Source: an uncultured Candidatus Melainabacteria bacterium
GTDB taxonomy: Bacteria; Cyanobacteriota; Vampirovibrionia; Gastranaerophilales; Gastranaerophilaceae
Length of the DNA: 12,983 nucleotides
Reading direction: 5' to 3'
Assembly: GCA_934700385.1 (NCBI GenBank)
Contig: CAKUXO010000032.1
Location: 1-12,983, forward strand
Shown: one piece after another, positions 6,364-12,773 of the stretch
Layout of the letters: the number at the start of each line of letters is the position of its first letter
Position numbering within the stretch: the first letter of the stretch is position 1
Position numbers and translations under genes: made by a program
The notes under the pieces: generated by a model
Database searches by the model: none
What the model was told of the DNA's origin: nothing
The model's input: the letters and a program-made list of their open reading frames with translations, nothing else

Positions 6364-8817
6364 CTTTGCGGTTTTAGATTTTTCGCATAGTTTTAAATCT
6401 TCTAAAACCCCATTAAAAACAACTTCACCGCCTTTTTCTCCCCCATTTGGACCCATATCAATTATATAATCAGAATTTCTTATGATATCAAGGTCGTGTT
6501 CGATTACAACAACGGTTGCACCATTTTTAATCAAGGTGTCAAAAACTTTTAACAAGGTTTCAACATCTTTTGGATGAAGCCCGATTGTTGGTTCATCAAA
6601 AACAAAAACTGTTTCTTTTTGAGATTTTCTCATTTCACTTGCAAGTTTTAATCTTTGCGCTTCGCCCCCTGAAAGATTAGGTGTTGCCTCACCTAAAGTT
6701 AAATATCCAAGCCCTAATTCATCTAAAATTTCAAGTTTTTGTTTAACAGATTTTAAATTCTTACAAACTTCAAGCGCTTTTTTAACATTCAGCGCCATAA
6801 TTTCAGGTAAAGAATAGTTTTCAAATTTTATTTCATTAATTGAATTAACATATCTTGAACCGTTGCAATCCGGACAAGGTATTTCAACATCAGGCAAAAA
6901 TTGAACATCTAAATTAATAACTCCGGTGCCGTCACAAGTTGGACAACGAAGTTTACCCGTGTTATATGAAAAATCACCCGCTTTATATTTTAATTCTTGC
7001 GCTTTTTGAGTTTTTGAAAACGCTTTTCTAAGTTCATCATGGATACCTGAATAAGTTGCAACGCTAGAGCGGACATTAATTCCAATCGGGGTTGCATCAA
7101 TTAATTTAACTTGTTTAATATTATCTATTTCAATAGAAAGAATATGATTTGGGAGTTTTTTCCCTGAAATTTTATTTTCAAGGGCAGGTATTAACCCTTC
7201 TAGGATTGTTGTTGTTTTACCGGAGCCTGAAACCCCTGTCACAACTGTTAATTTCCCTTTTGGAATTTTTATATCCAAAGGTTTAACGGTGTGGATTTTA
7301 TCTGTTTTTAAATTAATTGAACCAAATTCAAAAACTTTTTCTTTTGGGGAATTTTTCCTTATTTTAACCGTTTTTTCATTTGAAAGATACTTTCCAATTA
7401 TTGAATTTTTATCTTTTTTAATTTGAGGAATTGTTCCTTCAAAAACAACATAACCGCCCTCATCGCCTGCATTTGGTCCCATTTCCACAACCCAATCAGA
7501 TATAGATAAAATTTCTGTGTCATGATCAACTAAAATAACAGAATTCCCGTCATCGATTAAATTTTTAATTACATTTTTTAAACCAATAATGTTAGATGGA
7601 TGAAGCCCAATAGAGGGTTCATCTAAAACATATAAAACCCCTGTAGTTCTATTTCTAACGGCTCTGGCAAGTTGCATTCTTTGGCGCTCACCGGTTGAAA
7701 GAGTGGTTGTTGCCCTATCTAAACTTAAATATCCTAAACCAAGGTCAATCAACCTTTTTGCAACATCAAAAAATGCTTCAATAATATTTTCTGCCATTTT
7801 TTTCATTTCATTAGGCAAGCTATCAGGAATTTTTTCAACCCAATCACATAGGTCTATTAAAGCCATTTCGCACGCTTTATCAAGTGAAATTCCAAGAATT
7901 TTTGGCTCTCTTGCTTTTTTAGATAACCTTGTACCAAGGCAAGATGGGCAAACATCTTGTTTTAAAAATTTTTCAACACGCTTCATACTTTTTTCATCTT
8001 TAACTTTTGAAAGCGCATTTTCAACGGTATAAATAGCGTTATAATAAGTAAAATCCAATTCGCCCGCTTGATTTGTATTTTTTGCTTTATAAAAAATATG
8101 TTTCTTTTCAGCCGGACCATAATAAACGATATTTTTTTCTTCTTGCGTTAAATCCTTAAATGGGATATTTGTTCTAACCCCCATTTCTCGGCAAACATCC
8201 GTCATTAAAGACCACATCAAAGTGCCCCAAGGCAAAACCGCCCCCTCATCAATTGTTAAATCTTGATTAGGTACAAGAGTTGAAATATCAACTGTTCTGA
8301 CAATTCCTGTTCCAGAGCAGTTTTCGCAAGCCCCTAGGCTATTAAAAGCTAATTCTTCAGCTGATGGTGCGAAAAATTTTTCGCCACAAACAGGGCAAAC
8401 AAGCTCTTTTTCAAGGGCAACATTAATACTTGGTTCTAAATAATGCCCATTAGGGCAACAATGACTTGCAAGACGAGAAAACATCAATCTTAGGCTGTTT
8501 AAAAGCTCGGTTGCCGTTCCAAAAGTGCTTCTAATTCCTGAAATTGATGGGCGCTGATGAAGCGCTAATGCCGCAGGCACATATAAAACCTCATCCACAA
8601 GCGCTTTTTGAGCTTGTGTCATTCTTCTTCTGGTATAAGTTGATAAAGCTTCAAGATATCTTCTTGAACCCTCTGAATATAAAACTCCAAGCGCAAGAGA
8701 TGACTTACCAGAGCCTGAAACCCCTGCTATACCTACAATTTTATTTAAAGGGATATCTATATCGATGTTTTTAAGATTATGAACCCTCGCCCCACGGACT
8801 TTGATTTTTTCTACCAT
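6355..8817 (-). CDS. Short UvrA-type ABC ATPase lacking the UvrB-binding region (UvrA2/DrrC class)
   Basis: A soluble DNA-binding twin ABC ATPase of 820 aa, against about 940 for canonical UvrA. Site 1: Walker A GVSGSGKSS (32-40), signature LSTGERQR (373-380), Walker B VLYVLDEP (394-401), His loop VDHD. Site 2: Walker A GVSGSGKTT (528-536), signature LSGGEAQR (715-722), Walker B VFVFDEP (737-743), His loop EHD. Zinc modules include CPVC (141-144) with CENC, CPSC (290-293), and CPTC/CPDC (625-651) around FLPDVEIPC. Between RSTFGTATE and CPVC only about 40 residues remain where canonical UvrA has roughly 115 more, i.e. the UvrB-binding domain is missing. Proteins of this class (UvrA2, DrrC) are linked to DNA-damaging agents or drug tolerance rather than core UvrABC repair. 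Site 1's LSTGE deviates from LSGGE. The gene is preceded by a strong promoter and predicted to be leaderless. Confidence 0.93.
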   Translation of the reverse strand: MVEKIKVRGARVHNLKNIDIDIPLNKIVGIAGVSGSGKSSLALGVLYSEGSRRYLEALSTYTRRRMTQAQKALVDEVLYVPAALALHQRPSISGIRSTFGTATELLNSLRLMFSRLASHCCPNGHYLEPSINVALEKELVCPVCGEKFFAPSAEELAFNSLGACENCSGTGIVRTVDISTLVPNQDLTIDEGAVLPWGTLMWSLMTDVCREMGVRTNIPFKDLTQEEKNIVYYGPAEKKHIFYKAKNTNQAGELDFTYYNAIYTVENALSKVKDEKSMKRVEKFLKQDVCPSCLGTRLSKKAREPKILGISLDKACEMALIDLCDWVEKIPDSLPNEMKKMAENIIEAFFDVAKRLIDLGLGYLSLDRATTTLSTGERQRMQLARAVRNRTTGVLYVLDEPSIGLHPSNIIGLKNVIKNLIDDGNSVILVDHDTEILSISDWVVEMGPNAGDEGGYVVFEGTIPQIKKDKNSIIGKYLSNEKTVKIRKNSPKEKVFEFGSINLKTDKIHTVKPLDIKIPKGKLTVVTGVSGSGKTTTILEGLIPALENKISGKKLPNHILSIEIDNIKQVKLIDATPIGINVRSSVATYSGIHDELRKAFSKTQKAQELKYKAGDFSYNTGKLRCPTCDGTGVINLDVQFLPDVEIPCPDCNGSRYVNSINEIKFENYSLPEIMALNVKKALEVCKNLKSVKQKLEILDELGLGYLTLGEATPNLSGGEAQRLKLASEMRKSQKETVFVFDEPTIGLHPKDVETLLKVFDTLIKNGATVVVIEHDLDIIRNSDYIIDMGPNGGEKGGEVVFNGVLEDLKLCEKSKTAKFV

Positions 8818-8823
8818 GGTAAT

Positions 8824-8853
8824 ATTATAGCGCTATAGGGATATATAGGTCAA
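8824..8853 (-). promoter_or_regulatory. Strong sigma-70 promoter of the uvrA-like gene, predicting a leaderless mRNA
   Basis: On the minus strand TTGACC (8853-8848) and TATAAT (8829-8824) are separated by 18 nt. Only 6 nt separate the -10 from the ATG (8817), so transcription should begin at or within a base of the start codon. No Shine-Dalgarno sequence is present in those 6 nt. The start itself is fixed by the family-typical N-terminus with GARVHNLKNI. Confidence 0.75.
8826..8837. promoter_or_regulatory. 12-bp palindrome over the -10 of the uvrA-like gene
   Basis: TATAGCGCTATA is a perfect palindrome covering most of the -10 hexamer and the downstream end of the spacer. A dimeric repressor bound here would block RNA polymerase. 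No regulator gene lies nearby, so operator function is a hypothesis. Confidence 0.4.
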
Positions 8854-8870
8854 TTTAGGTAAAGTTCACT

Positions 8871-9014
8871 CGTTTCGGGTTTGGCTCCTGTGGGCATATC
8901 GGCTCTGTTTTTGCAAAATCTGCAAAAACAGCCTCAATTGTCCTACGTCGCCATCGTACAGTTTCAGCGTTTTGCTCAACGTGGCAAGTCTACCTACGTT
9001 TCGCTTTGCTCAGG
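8871..9014. repeat. Intergenic modular repeat, copy B
   Basis: The second copy of the element at 1935-2088, same orientation, with boxes at 8871-8894, 8940-8954 and 8968-9014. The inter-box segments are unrelated to copy A. In the conserved hairpin (8979-8999) the arm that reads TGCC in copy A reads TACC here. On the minus-strand RNA this turns a C-G pair into a U-G wobble, so the stem survives, whereas on the plus strand it would become a C-A mismatch. The intergenic space is 8818-9129. It holds the uvrA promoter, this repeat, and about 115 nt of further G+C-richer sequence up to the stop codon at 9130. I see no real gene in it. Confidence 0.78.
8905..8931 (-). other. Copy-specific hairpin inside repeat copy B
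   Basis: C-TGTTTTTGCA, loop AAATC, TGCAAAAACA-G: 11 perfect base pairs with a 5-nt loop. It lies between boxes 1 and 2 of copy B, where copy A has no counterpart. On the minus strand it would lie in the RNA downstream of the 9130-9519 gene. No U-tract follows it. Confidence 0.6.
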
Positions 9015-9129
9015 TAAGGTTTCTCAAACGGCAAAAATTCATCATTTTCGCCGTTCTCGTCACACACCTTGTGCCCTCGTCTGCGTTCGTTAAGCCCAGT
9101 CGGGCTAAACTCACTTGGCTCGGGTCGGC
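9015..9129. other. G+C-richer tail of the copy-B region with a short hairpin
   Basis: This stretch fills the space between copy B and the stop codon of the 9130-9519 gene. It contains AGCCC-agtc-GGGCT (9093-9106), a 5-bp hairpin, and ends in CTCGGGTCGGCTTA, recalling the CTCGGG end of box 3. It has no counterpart in copy A, where box 3 directly touches the stop codon. It may be a further module of the same repeat family. Confidence 0.4.
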
Positions 9130-9519
9130 TTACGCATTCTTATCGTCGCCGTACCAAAGCACCATGCAAGAATAATCAGGTGCGTCTAAAAGAGCGTCAT
9201 ATTTTGAATATTGAACATCGCTTGTTTTAACTAATTTTTCTTTTGGTGAAAAATAATTCTTAACTGCTTTTGCGCCAAGTGCAACCAATGCGCCAAGTCC
9301 AACATATTTTAAGGTTGAACGGCTTTCACCTCTTGCTTTTGTTGCAGCAGAAGAAACAAAAGTATCGATGTTTTCTTTATTTAATTTCATAGAAAGTTCT
9401 TTTTGATTAGGCATAACATATTTTGCAACGCCACCGGCTATTGCACCTGCTGTAGCAGCAAGAGCATATTTTTGAGGTCTTCTTTGTTCTACGATTGAAA
9501 CTGTTTTCACTGTTGCCAT
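9130..9519 (-). CDS. Small protein with two hydrophobic segments, function unknown
   Basis: A 129-aa protein that I do not recognise. I place the start at the ATG at 9519 (MATVKTVSIVEQRRPQK). A TTG 12 codons upstream opens the frame but offers no better signal. Two Ala/Gly/Val-rich segments (about 18-36 and 70-90: YALAATAGAIAGGVAKYV and LKYVGLGALVALGAKAVKNY) could be transmembrane helices or glycine-zipper-type hairpins. Between them is a Lys/Ser/Thr-rich loop, and after them an acidic, aromatic tail with YSKYDALLDAPDYSC and MVLWYGDD. Recognisable Shine-Dalgarno sequence is weak (AGAAAG about 12 nt upstream). It is transcribed from a good promoter about 145 nt upstream, giving a long leader, and its stop codon is followed by the copy-B region. 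Confidence 0.75.
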   Translation of the reverse strand: MATVKTVSIVEQRRPQKYALAATAGAIAGGVAKYVMPNQKELSMKLNKENIDTFVSSAATKARGESRSTLKYVGLGALVALGAKAVKNYFSPKEKLVKTSDVQYSKYDALLDAPDYSCMVLWYGDDKNA

Positions 9520-9594
9520 AACATTCACACTTTCTACACAAGATAATCGTGTCAAATCCGCATGGGAATTAACACTAACTGTTTTCTACTTTCT

Positions 9595-9621
9595 TGATTT
9601 GGTCAAAAAAAAATCAAATCA
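9595..9621 (-). promoter_or_regulatory. Hairpin in the long leader of the 9130-9519 gene
   Basis: The leader runs from about 9664 to 9520. It contains TGATTTG-(13 nt, A/T-rich)-CAAATCA, a 7-bp stem with a loop that is T-rich in the RNA. This could be a regulatory leader, but I do not recognise any known riboswitch or attenuator in it. Confidence 0.35.
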
Positions 9622-9670
9622 CTCGTACCAAAAACTTGCGAATTTCCTAACTTCTTCACAAATTTTTTCT

Positions 9671-9699
9671 ATCTTACCATATAAATTTTGCTTTGTCAA
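9671..9699 (-). promoter_or_regulatory. Consensus sigma-70 promoter for the 9130-9519 gene
   Basis: TTGACA (9699-9694), 17-nt spacer, TAAGAT (9676-9671) on the minus strand: a perfect -35 and a near-perfect -10. Transcription should begin near 9664, about 145 nt before the chosen ATG. The promoter is back-to-back with that of tyrA. Confidence 0.75.
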
Positions 9700-9741
9700 C
9701 ACTTAAAAAATATTTTTCTTTTAAAAATACTTAATATGTAT

Positions 9742-9753
9742 TATAATTTTTTT
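9742..9753 (+). promoter_or_regulatory. -10 element of tyrA, predicting a leaderless mRNA
   Basis: A perfect TATAAT (9742-9747) is followed by six T residues and then the ATG at 9754, so the start of transcription should coincide with the start codon. No Shine-Dalgarno sequence exists between them. The -35 region is only A/T-rich. The spacing is identical to that of the uvrA-like gene. Confidence 0.6.
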
Positions 9754-10554
9754 ATGATAAAAGTTGGAATAATTGGTCTGGGGCTTATTGGCACCTCTAT
9801 TTTAAAAAAACTTTCTTTATTTAAAGATAAATATGAAATTTTTTGCTCATCAAAATCGAGTTTTGAAAAAGCTTTAAAATACACTCCTTATACTGGTTTT
9901 GATATAAAAATAGTGAAAGATTGCGACATTATTTTTGTTTGTTCAAAAATTTCAAAAACTCTTGATATCCTAGAAGAACTTAATTCTTTTTTACCCGAAA
10001 AAGCAATTGTAGCAGATGTTTCATCAATTAAAACACCTTTTTTAAATAAAAAGTTTTCTTTTGATTTTATTTTATCTCACCCTATGGCGGGGACTGAAAA
10101 ATCGGGCTTTGAAGCAGGGGAAGAAAATCTTTTTCAAGGTGCAAAATGGTTAATTGAAAAAAACAATCCGCTTTTAGAAGAAATTATTTTAAATCTTGGC
10201 GCTATTCCTTTAAAAATCAATATGAAAGACCATGATTTTCTTTGCGCACAAATTTCTCATCTTCCACTTTTACTTTCAATTTTATTATTTCAAAGTGCTT
10301 TAGATGAAGCAAAACAAATCGCCTCAAGCGGTTTTAGAGATACCACTCGCCTTGCAATTTCTTCAAGCGATTTAACCATGGGGATTTTTAAAGGCAACAA
10401 GGAAAATATTTTAAAAGCGTTTGATTTATTAATAGAAAAATTTAATGACTTGAAAAAACTTTCTGATGATGAGAAAATCAAGTTATTTAGTGAAATTTCA
10501 AAAAACAGAAAAGAAATGTATAACGAAAATGGTAAAAATATATTCAAAATATAA
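9754..10554 (+). CDS. tyrA: Prephenate/arogenate dehydrogenase (TyrA)
   Basis: Catalyses NAD(P)-dependent oxidative decarboxylation of prephenate to 4-hydroxyphenylpyruvate (or of arogenate to tyrosine) in tyrosine synthesis, in the cytosol. I start at the ATG at 9754 (266 aa) because the Rossmann motif GLGLIG (8-13) must be near the N-terminus. The upstream in-frame ATG at 9688 would add 22 A/T-derived residues across the promoter. Family landmarks are DVSSIK (88-93), SHPMAGTEKSGFEAG (108-122, with the conserved His), HLPLLL (169-174, conserved His) and SSGFRDTTRLA (191-201). There is no chorismate mutase or ACT domain, so it is the monofunctional type without a visible feedback domain. Prephenate versus arogenate and NAD versus NADP preference cannot be decided here. 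Its 3' end overlaps the downstream permease gene. Confidence 0.93.
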   Translation: MIKVGIIGLGLIGTSILKKLSLFKDKYEIFCSSKSSFEKALKYTPYTGFDIKIVKDCDIIFVCSKISKTLDILEELNSFLPEKAIVADVSSIKTPFLNKKFSFDFILSHPMAGTEKSGFEAGEENLFQGAKWLIEKNNPLLEEIILNLGAIPLKINMKDHDFLCAQISHLPLLLSILLFQSALDEAKQIASSGFRDTTRLAISSSDLTMGIFKGNKENILKAFDLLIEKFNDLKKLSDDEKIKLFSEISKNRKEMYNENGKNIFKI

Positions 10555-11686
10555 AGAATTAAAAGCATTTATCAAATCAAAATATAACAAATTAAGCATT
10601 TTAGATAGATATATTTTAAAACAGCTTTTTGATGTTTTTGTTTTGGGTGTAATCATTTTCACGTCAATCATTTTTGCTTCTGAAACTTTTACACAATTAA
10701 TTAAACAAATTTCTTTATATGGAATTCCTTTTCATATAGCTTTAATGATGATTGTTTTAAACTTGCCGCAGGTTTTTGTTTTAACAATTCCTATTTCAAC
10801 CCTTTTTGCAACCGTTATGACAGTTAACGATTTAAGTTTAAAATCTGAAATAACAATTTTCAAGGCTTGTTCAATAAGCATTGAAAGAATTGCTCGCCCA
10901 ATTTTTTGTTTTGCAGCGGTGATGATGGTTGTTAGTTTTTTAATTAATGAATTTGTTGTGCCAATTGCTTCAATTCAATCTAAATCTTTAGCAATTTATT
11001 CAATTGAACAAAAACACATCCCCGAAAACAAAATGAATTTCACAATTAAAGATGTTGATAAAGAAGGAAATCTTAAAAGGCTTTTCTATGCACAATGGTG
11101 CAAAGATAAAGCACTTAATAACGTTACTGTTGTTGACATTTCAAACCCTAAAAACATTCAAATAATTCAAGCCAAAAAAGGTTCTACATCAGACTACGGC
11201 TGGAAATTTAACGACGGAGTTGTTTATACCATTTCAAAAAACGGCAAAATCTTCAACACAAGTCTTTTTGAAGAATCAAATGTTAGTTTTGGAATAGGTG
11301 ATGTTAACGAAATGGTTAAAGAAACCGCCTCTGAATACAATTTCTTTAAATTGATGAAAAGAATTAAAGATAACAAAATCAAACTCGAAAAATCAATCCG
11401 CACAGAATATAAAATTAATCTTTTTGATAAGTTAGCACTTCCTGCCACAACTCTTGCTTTAGCGTTAATTGGTGTACCTTTAGCAATTACTCCGCCAAGA
11501 GTTAGATATAACAGAGGATTTTTATTTAGCATTTTGATTATTTTTGTTTACTACGTTATAAGAGCGCTTTCATTAAACCTTGGTGAAACAGGTAAAATTT
11601 CGCCATTTTTAGCTGCGTGGCTGCCTGTACTTTTAATAGGTTTAATCGGCGGATACCTGTTCTATAAAAAAGCCTATAAAATCTAG
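10529..11686 (+). CDS. LptF/LptG-family lipopolysaccharide export permease
   Basis: An inner-membrane permease of the YjgP/YjgQ (LptF/LptG) family. With LptB it extracts LPS from the inner membrane and passes it to the LptC-A-D bridge. From the ATG at 10529 (385 aa; typical about 360-400) it shows an amphipathic start LSILDRYILKQL, then transmembrane helix 1 (about 32-50), a second region (68-97) with PISTLFATVMTVNDLSLKSE and ITIFKACSIS (the coupling segment typical of the family) and a third helix (about 120-150). A soluble beta-rich domain (about 155-295) follows, then three C-terminal helices with ALALIGVPLAI and a short RVRYNRG loop. F versus G cannot be told apart. The start overlaps tyrA by 26 nt. 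An earlier ATG at 10466 would overlap by 89 nt and adds no family-like sequence. Confidence 0.9.
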   Translation: MVKIYSKYKELKAFIKSKYNKLSILDRYILKQLFDVFVLGVIIFTSIIFASETFTQLIKQISLYGIPFHIALMMIVLNLPQVFVLTIPISTLFATVMTVNDLSLKSEITIFKACSISIERIARPIFCFAAVMMVVSFLINEFVVPIASIQSKSLAIYSIEQKHIPENKMNFTIKDVDKEGNLKRLFYAQWCKDKALNNVTVVDISNPKNIQIIQAKKGSTSDYGWKFNDGVVYTISKNGKIFNTSLFEESNVSFGIGDVNEMVKETASEYNFFKLMKRIKDNKIKLEKSIRTEYKINLFDKLALPATTLALALIGVPLAITPPRVRYNRGFLFSILIIFVYYVIRALSLNLGETGKISPFLAAWLPVLLIGLIGGYLFYKKAYKI

Positions 11687-12601
11687 CTATACGCCCATGT
11701 TTGAAAATAAAACAACGCTTGATAAAATGTTTTCAAAATCTCTTGCTAAAATTTCAGAAAAATCTCTTGGGTCAATTTGCGTTAAAACAACCTGAGTCAG
11801 GTCAATTGGAAGTTCTTGAATCATTGGAACTAAAAATTCTGGGTCTAATTTATTCATCATTTCAATTTTATCTGACTTCATTATTAATTCCATTGGATGT
11901 ACAATATCTTGTGGCTCGAAAAGAAGTAACAATTCATCTTTTTGCTTACAAATGCCATCAATCATCCCGATTTTACTTTCTCTATCTAATGAGGTCATAA
12001 AAAGTTTATAATCAGAAGCATTTAATCCTGCTAATTCATCAAGATATTCTTTTGAAGATTTACCTTGGTATTCTTCCCCGTAAACCTGAACCATTATTTT
12101 TTCAAGTTCATCTTGATGAAGTGATTGGAAATATTTTTGCGCATAACTTCTATCAACCTCTGGCTCCATAATAATTTTATCCATAGCGTCATCAGTCATC
12201 AAATTTAAGACATCAACAAGGCTAAATTTATCTAAAACCATAGCCAAAAGTTCTTCCATAGGAAGTTCTTGACACATTTGAAGCAATTTTTCTTCGGTGA
12301 AAAAATTTAACCCTAAAGAAAGCTGATCAGAATTTAAGTATGGCAATAAGTTGTCTAAATCTTTTTCAGACATATTTTGCAAAATTATGAACTTGTTTTC
12401 AACATTGGCAAGTTTAAAAATTTCAAGTATTTTATCTGGGTCAGAAAGGATTTTTTTATAATCAGCGGCTTTTTGATTACCCTTTTGCGCCTCAATTTCC
12501 ATAATTTCGTCAATATCTTTGTTCGCATATTGACAAGCCTGAATTGGAGAAATACCGAAAAATTTAGACAACAATGTAAAATCTACGTTCAGTTGAATCA
12601 A
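11687..12601 (-). CDS. All-helical repeat protein, MgtE-N/FliG-like in style, function unknown
   Basis: A 304-aa, acidic, Leu/Met/Asp-rich protein predicted almost wholly helical, with no signal peptide or membrane segment. Short helical units recur with an LxxLxxLx(D/E) pattern: MSEKDLDNLLPYLNSDQ, LPMEELLAMVLDKFS, LVDVLNLMTDDAMDKII, LDPEFLVPMIQELP and IDLTQVVLTQIDPRDF. The style resembles the superhelical N-domain of MgtE and the ARM-like repeats of FliG, but I see no diagnostic motif, so family membership is not claimed. The start is the TTG at 12601 with AAAGGCG 6 nt upstream, a good site. No ATG occurs in frame until residue 34. The stop codon directly abuts the stop of the convergent permease gene. 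Confidence 0.8.
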   Translation of the reverse strand: MIQLNVDFTLLSKFFGISPIQACQYANKDIDEIMEIEAQKGNQKAADYKKILSDPDKILEIFKLANVENKFIILQNMSEKDLDNLLPYLNSDQLSLGLNFFTEEKLLQMCQELPMEELLAMVLDKFSLVDVLNLMTDDAMDKIIMEPEVDRSYAQKYFQSLHQDELEKIMVQVYGEEYQGKSSKEYLDELAGLNASDYKLFMTSLDRESKIGMIDGICKQKDELLLLFEPQDIVHPMELIMKSDKIEMMNKLDPEFLVPMIQELPIDLTQVVLTQIDPRDFSEILARDFENILSSVVLFSNMGV

Positions 12602-12709
12602 TTTTTTCGCCTTTATATAGTTTTTATATTCTATTTATATAAAGTAATTTTATTACACAATTTTGCAAAAAGATTAAATTTCTTTACATTTTGAAATATT
12701 TTTACGAGG

Positions 12710-12746
12710 TATAATTTTTTGGTTAGCTAAAAAGTATTTTTATACT
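12710..12746 (+). promoter_or_regulatory. Candidate promoter and hairpin upstream of the FISUMP-like fragment
   Basis: A perfect TATAAT (12710-12715) is followed by a hairpin AGTAT-TTTT-ATACT (12733-12746) in the predicted 5' transcribed region. The nearest -35-like elements are badly spaced: TTTACA at 12683 gives 21 nt and TTGAAA at 12691 gives 13 nt. No ribosome binding site or ATG follows in the coding frame. The remainder of 12602-12709 is A/T-rich and holds the leader of the minus-strand helical protein gene. Confidence 0.35.
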
Positions 12747-12773
12747 AAACCCTTGATAATTCTATATTTTCTG

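Noticed and set aside
8881..9175. Plus-strand reading frames across repeat copy B that end in Arg/Cys/Val-rich peptides
   Set aside because: They consist of the intergenic repeat read as protein, have no ribosome binding site, and are matched by similar non-coding reading in copy A.
9688..9753. Start of tyrA at the ATG at 9688
   Set aside because: The extra 22 residues are translated promoter sequence, including the -10 box, and the Rossmann motif fits the ATG at 9754.
12721..12752. Possible integron attC-like site (GGTTAG ... CTAAACC) before the FISUMP-like fragment
   Set aside because: GTTAGCT does not fit the GTTRRRY core, the right arm does not fit RYYYAAC, and there is no integrase or cassette array in view.
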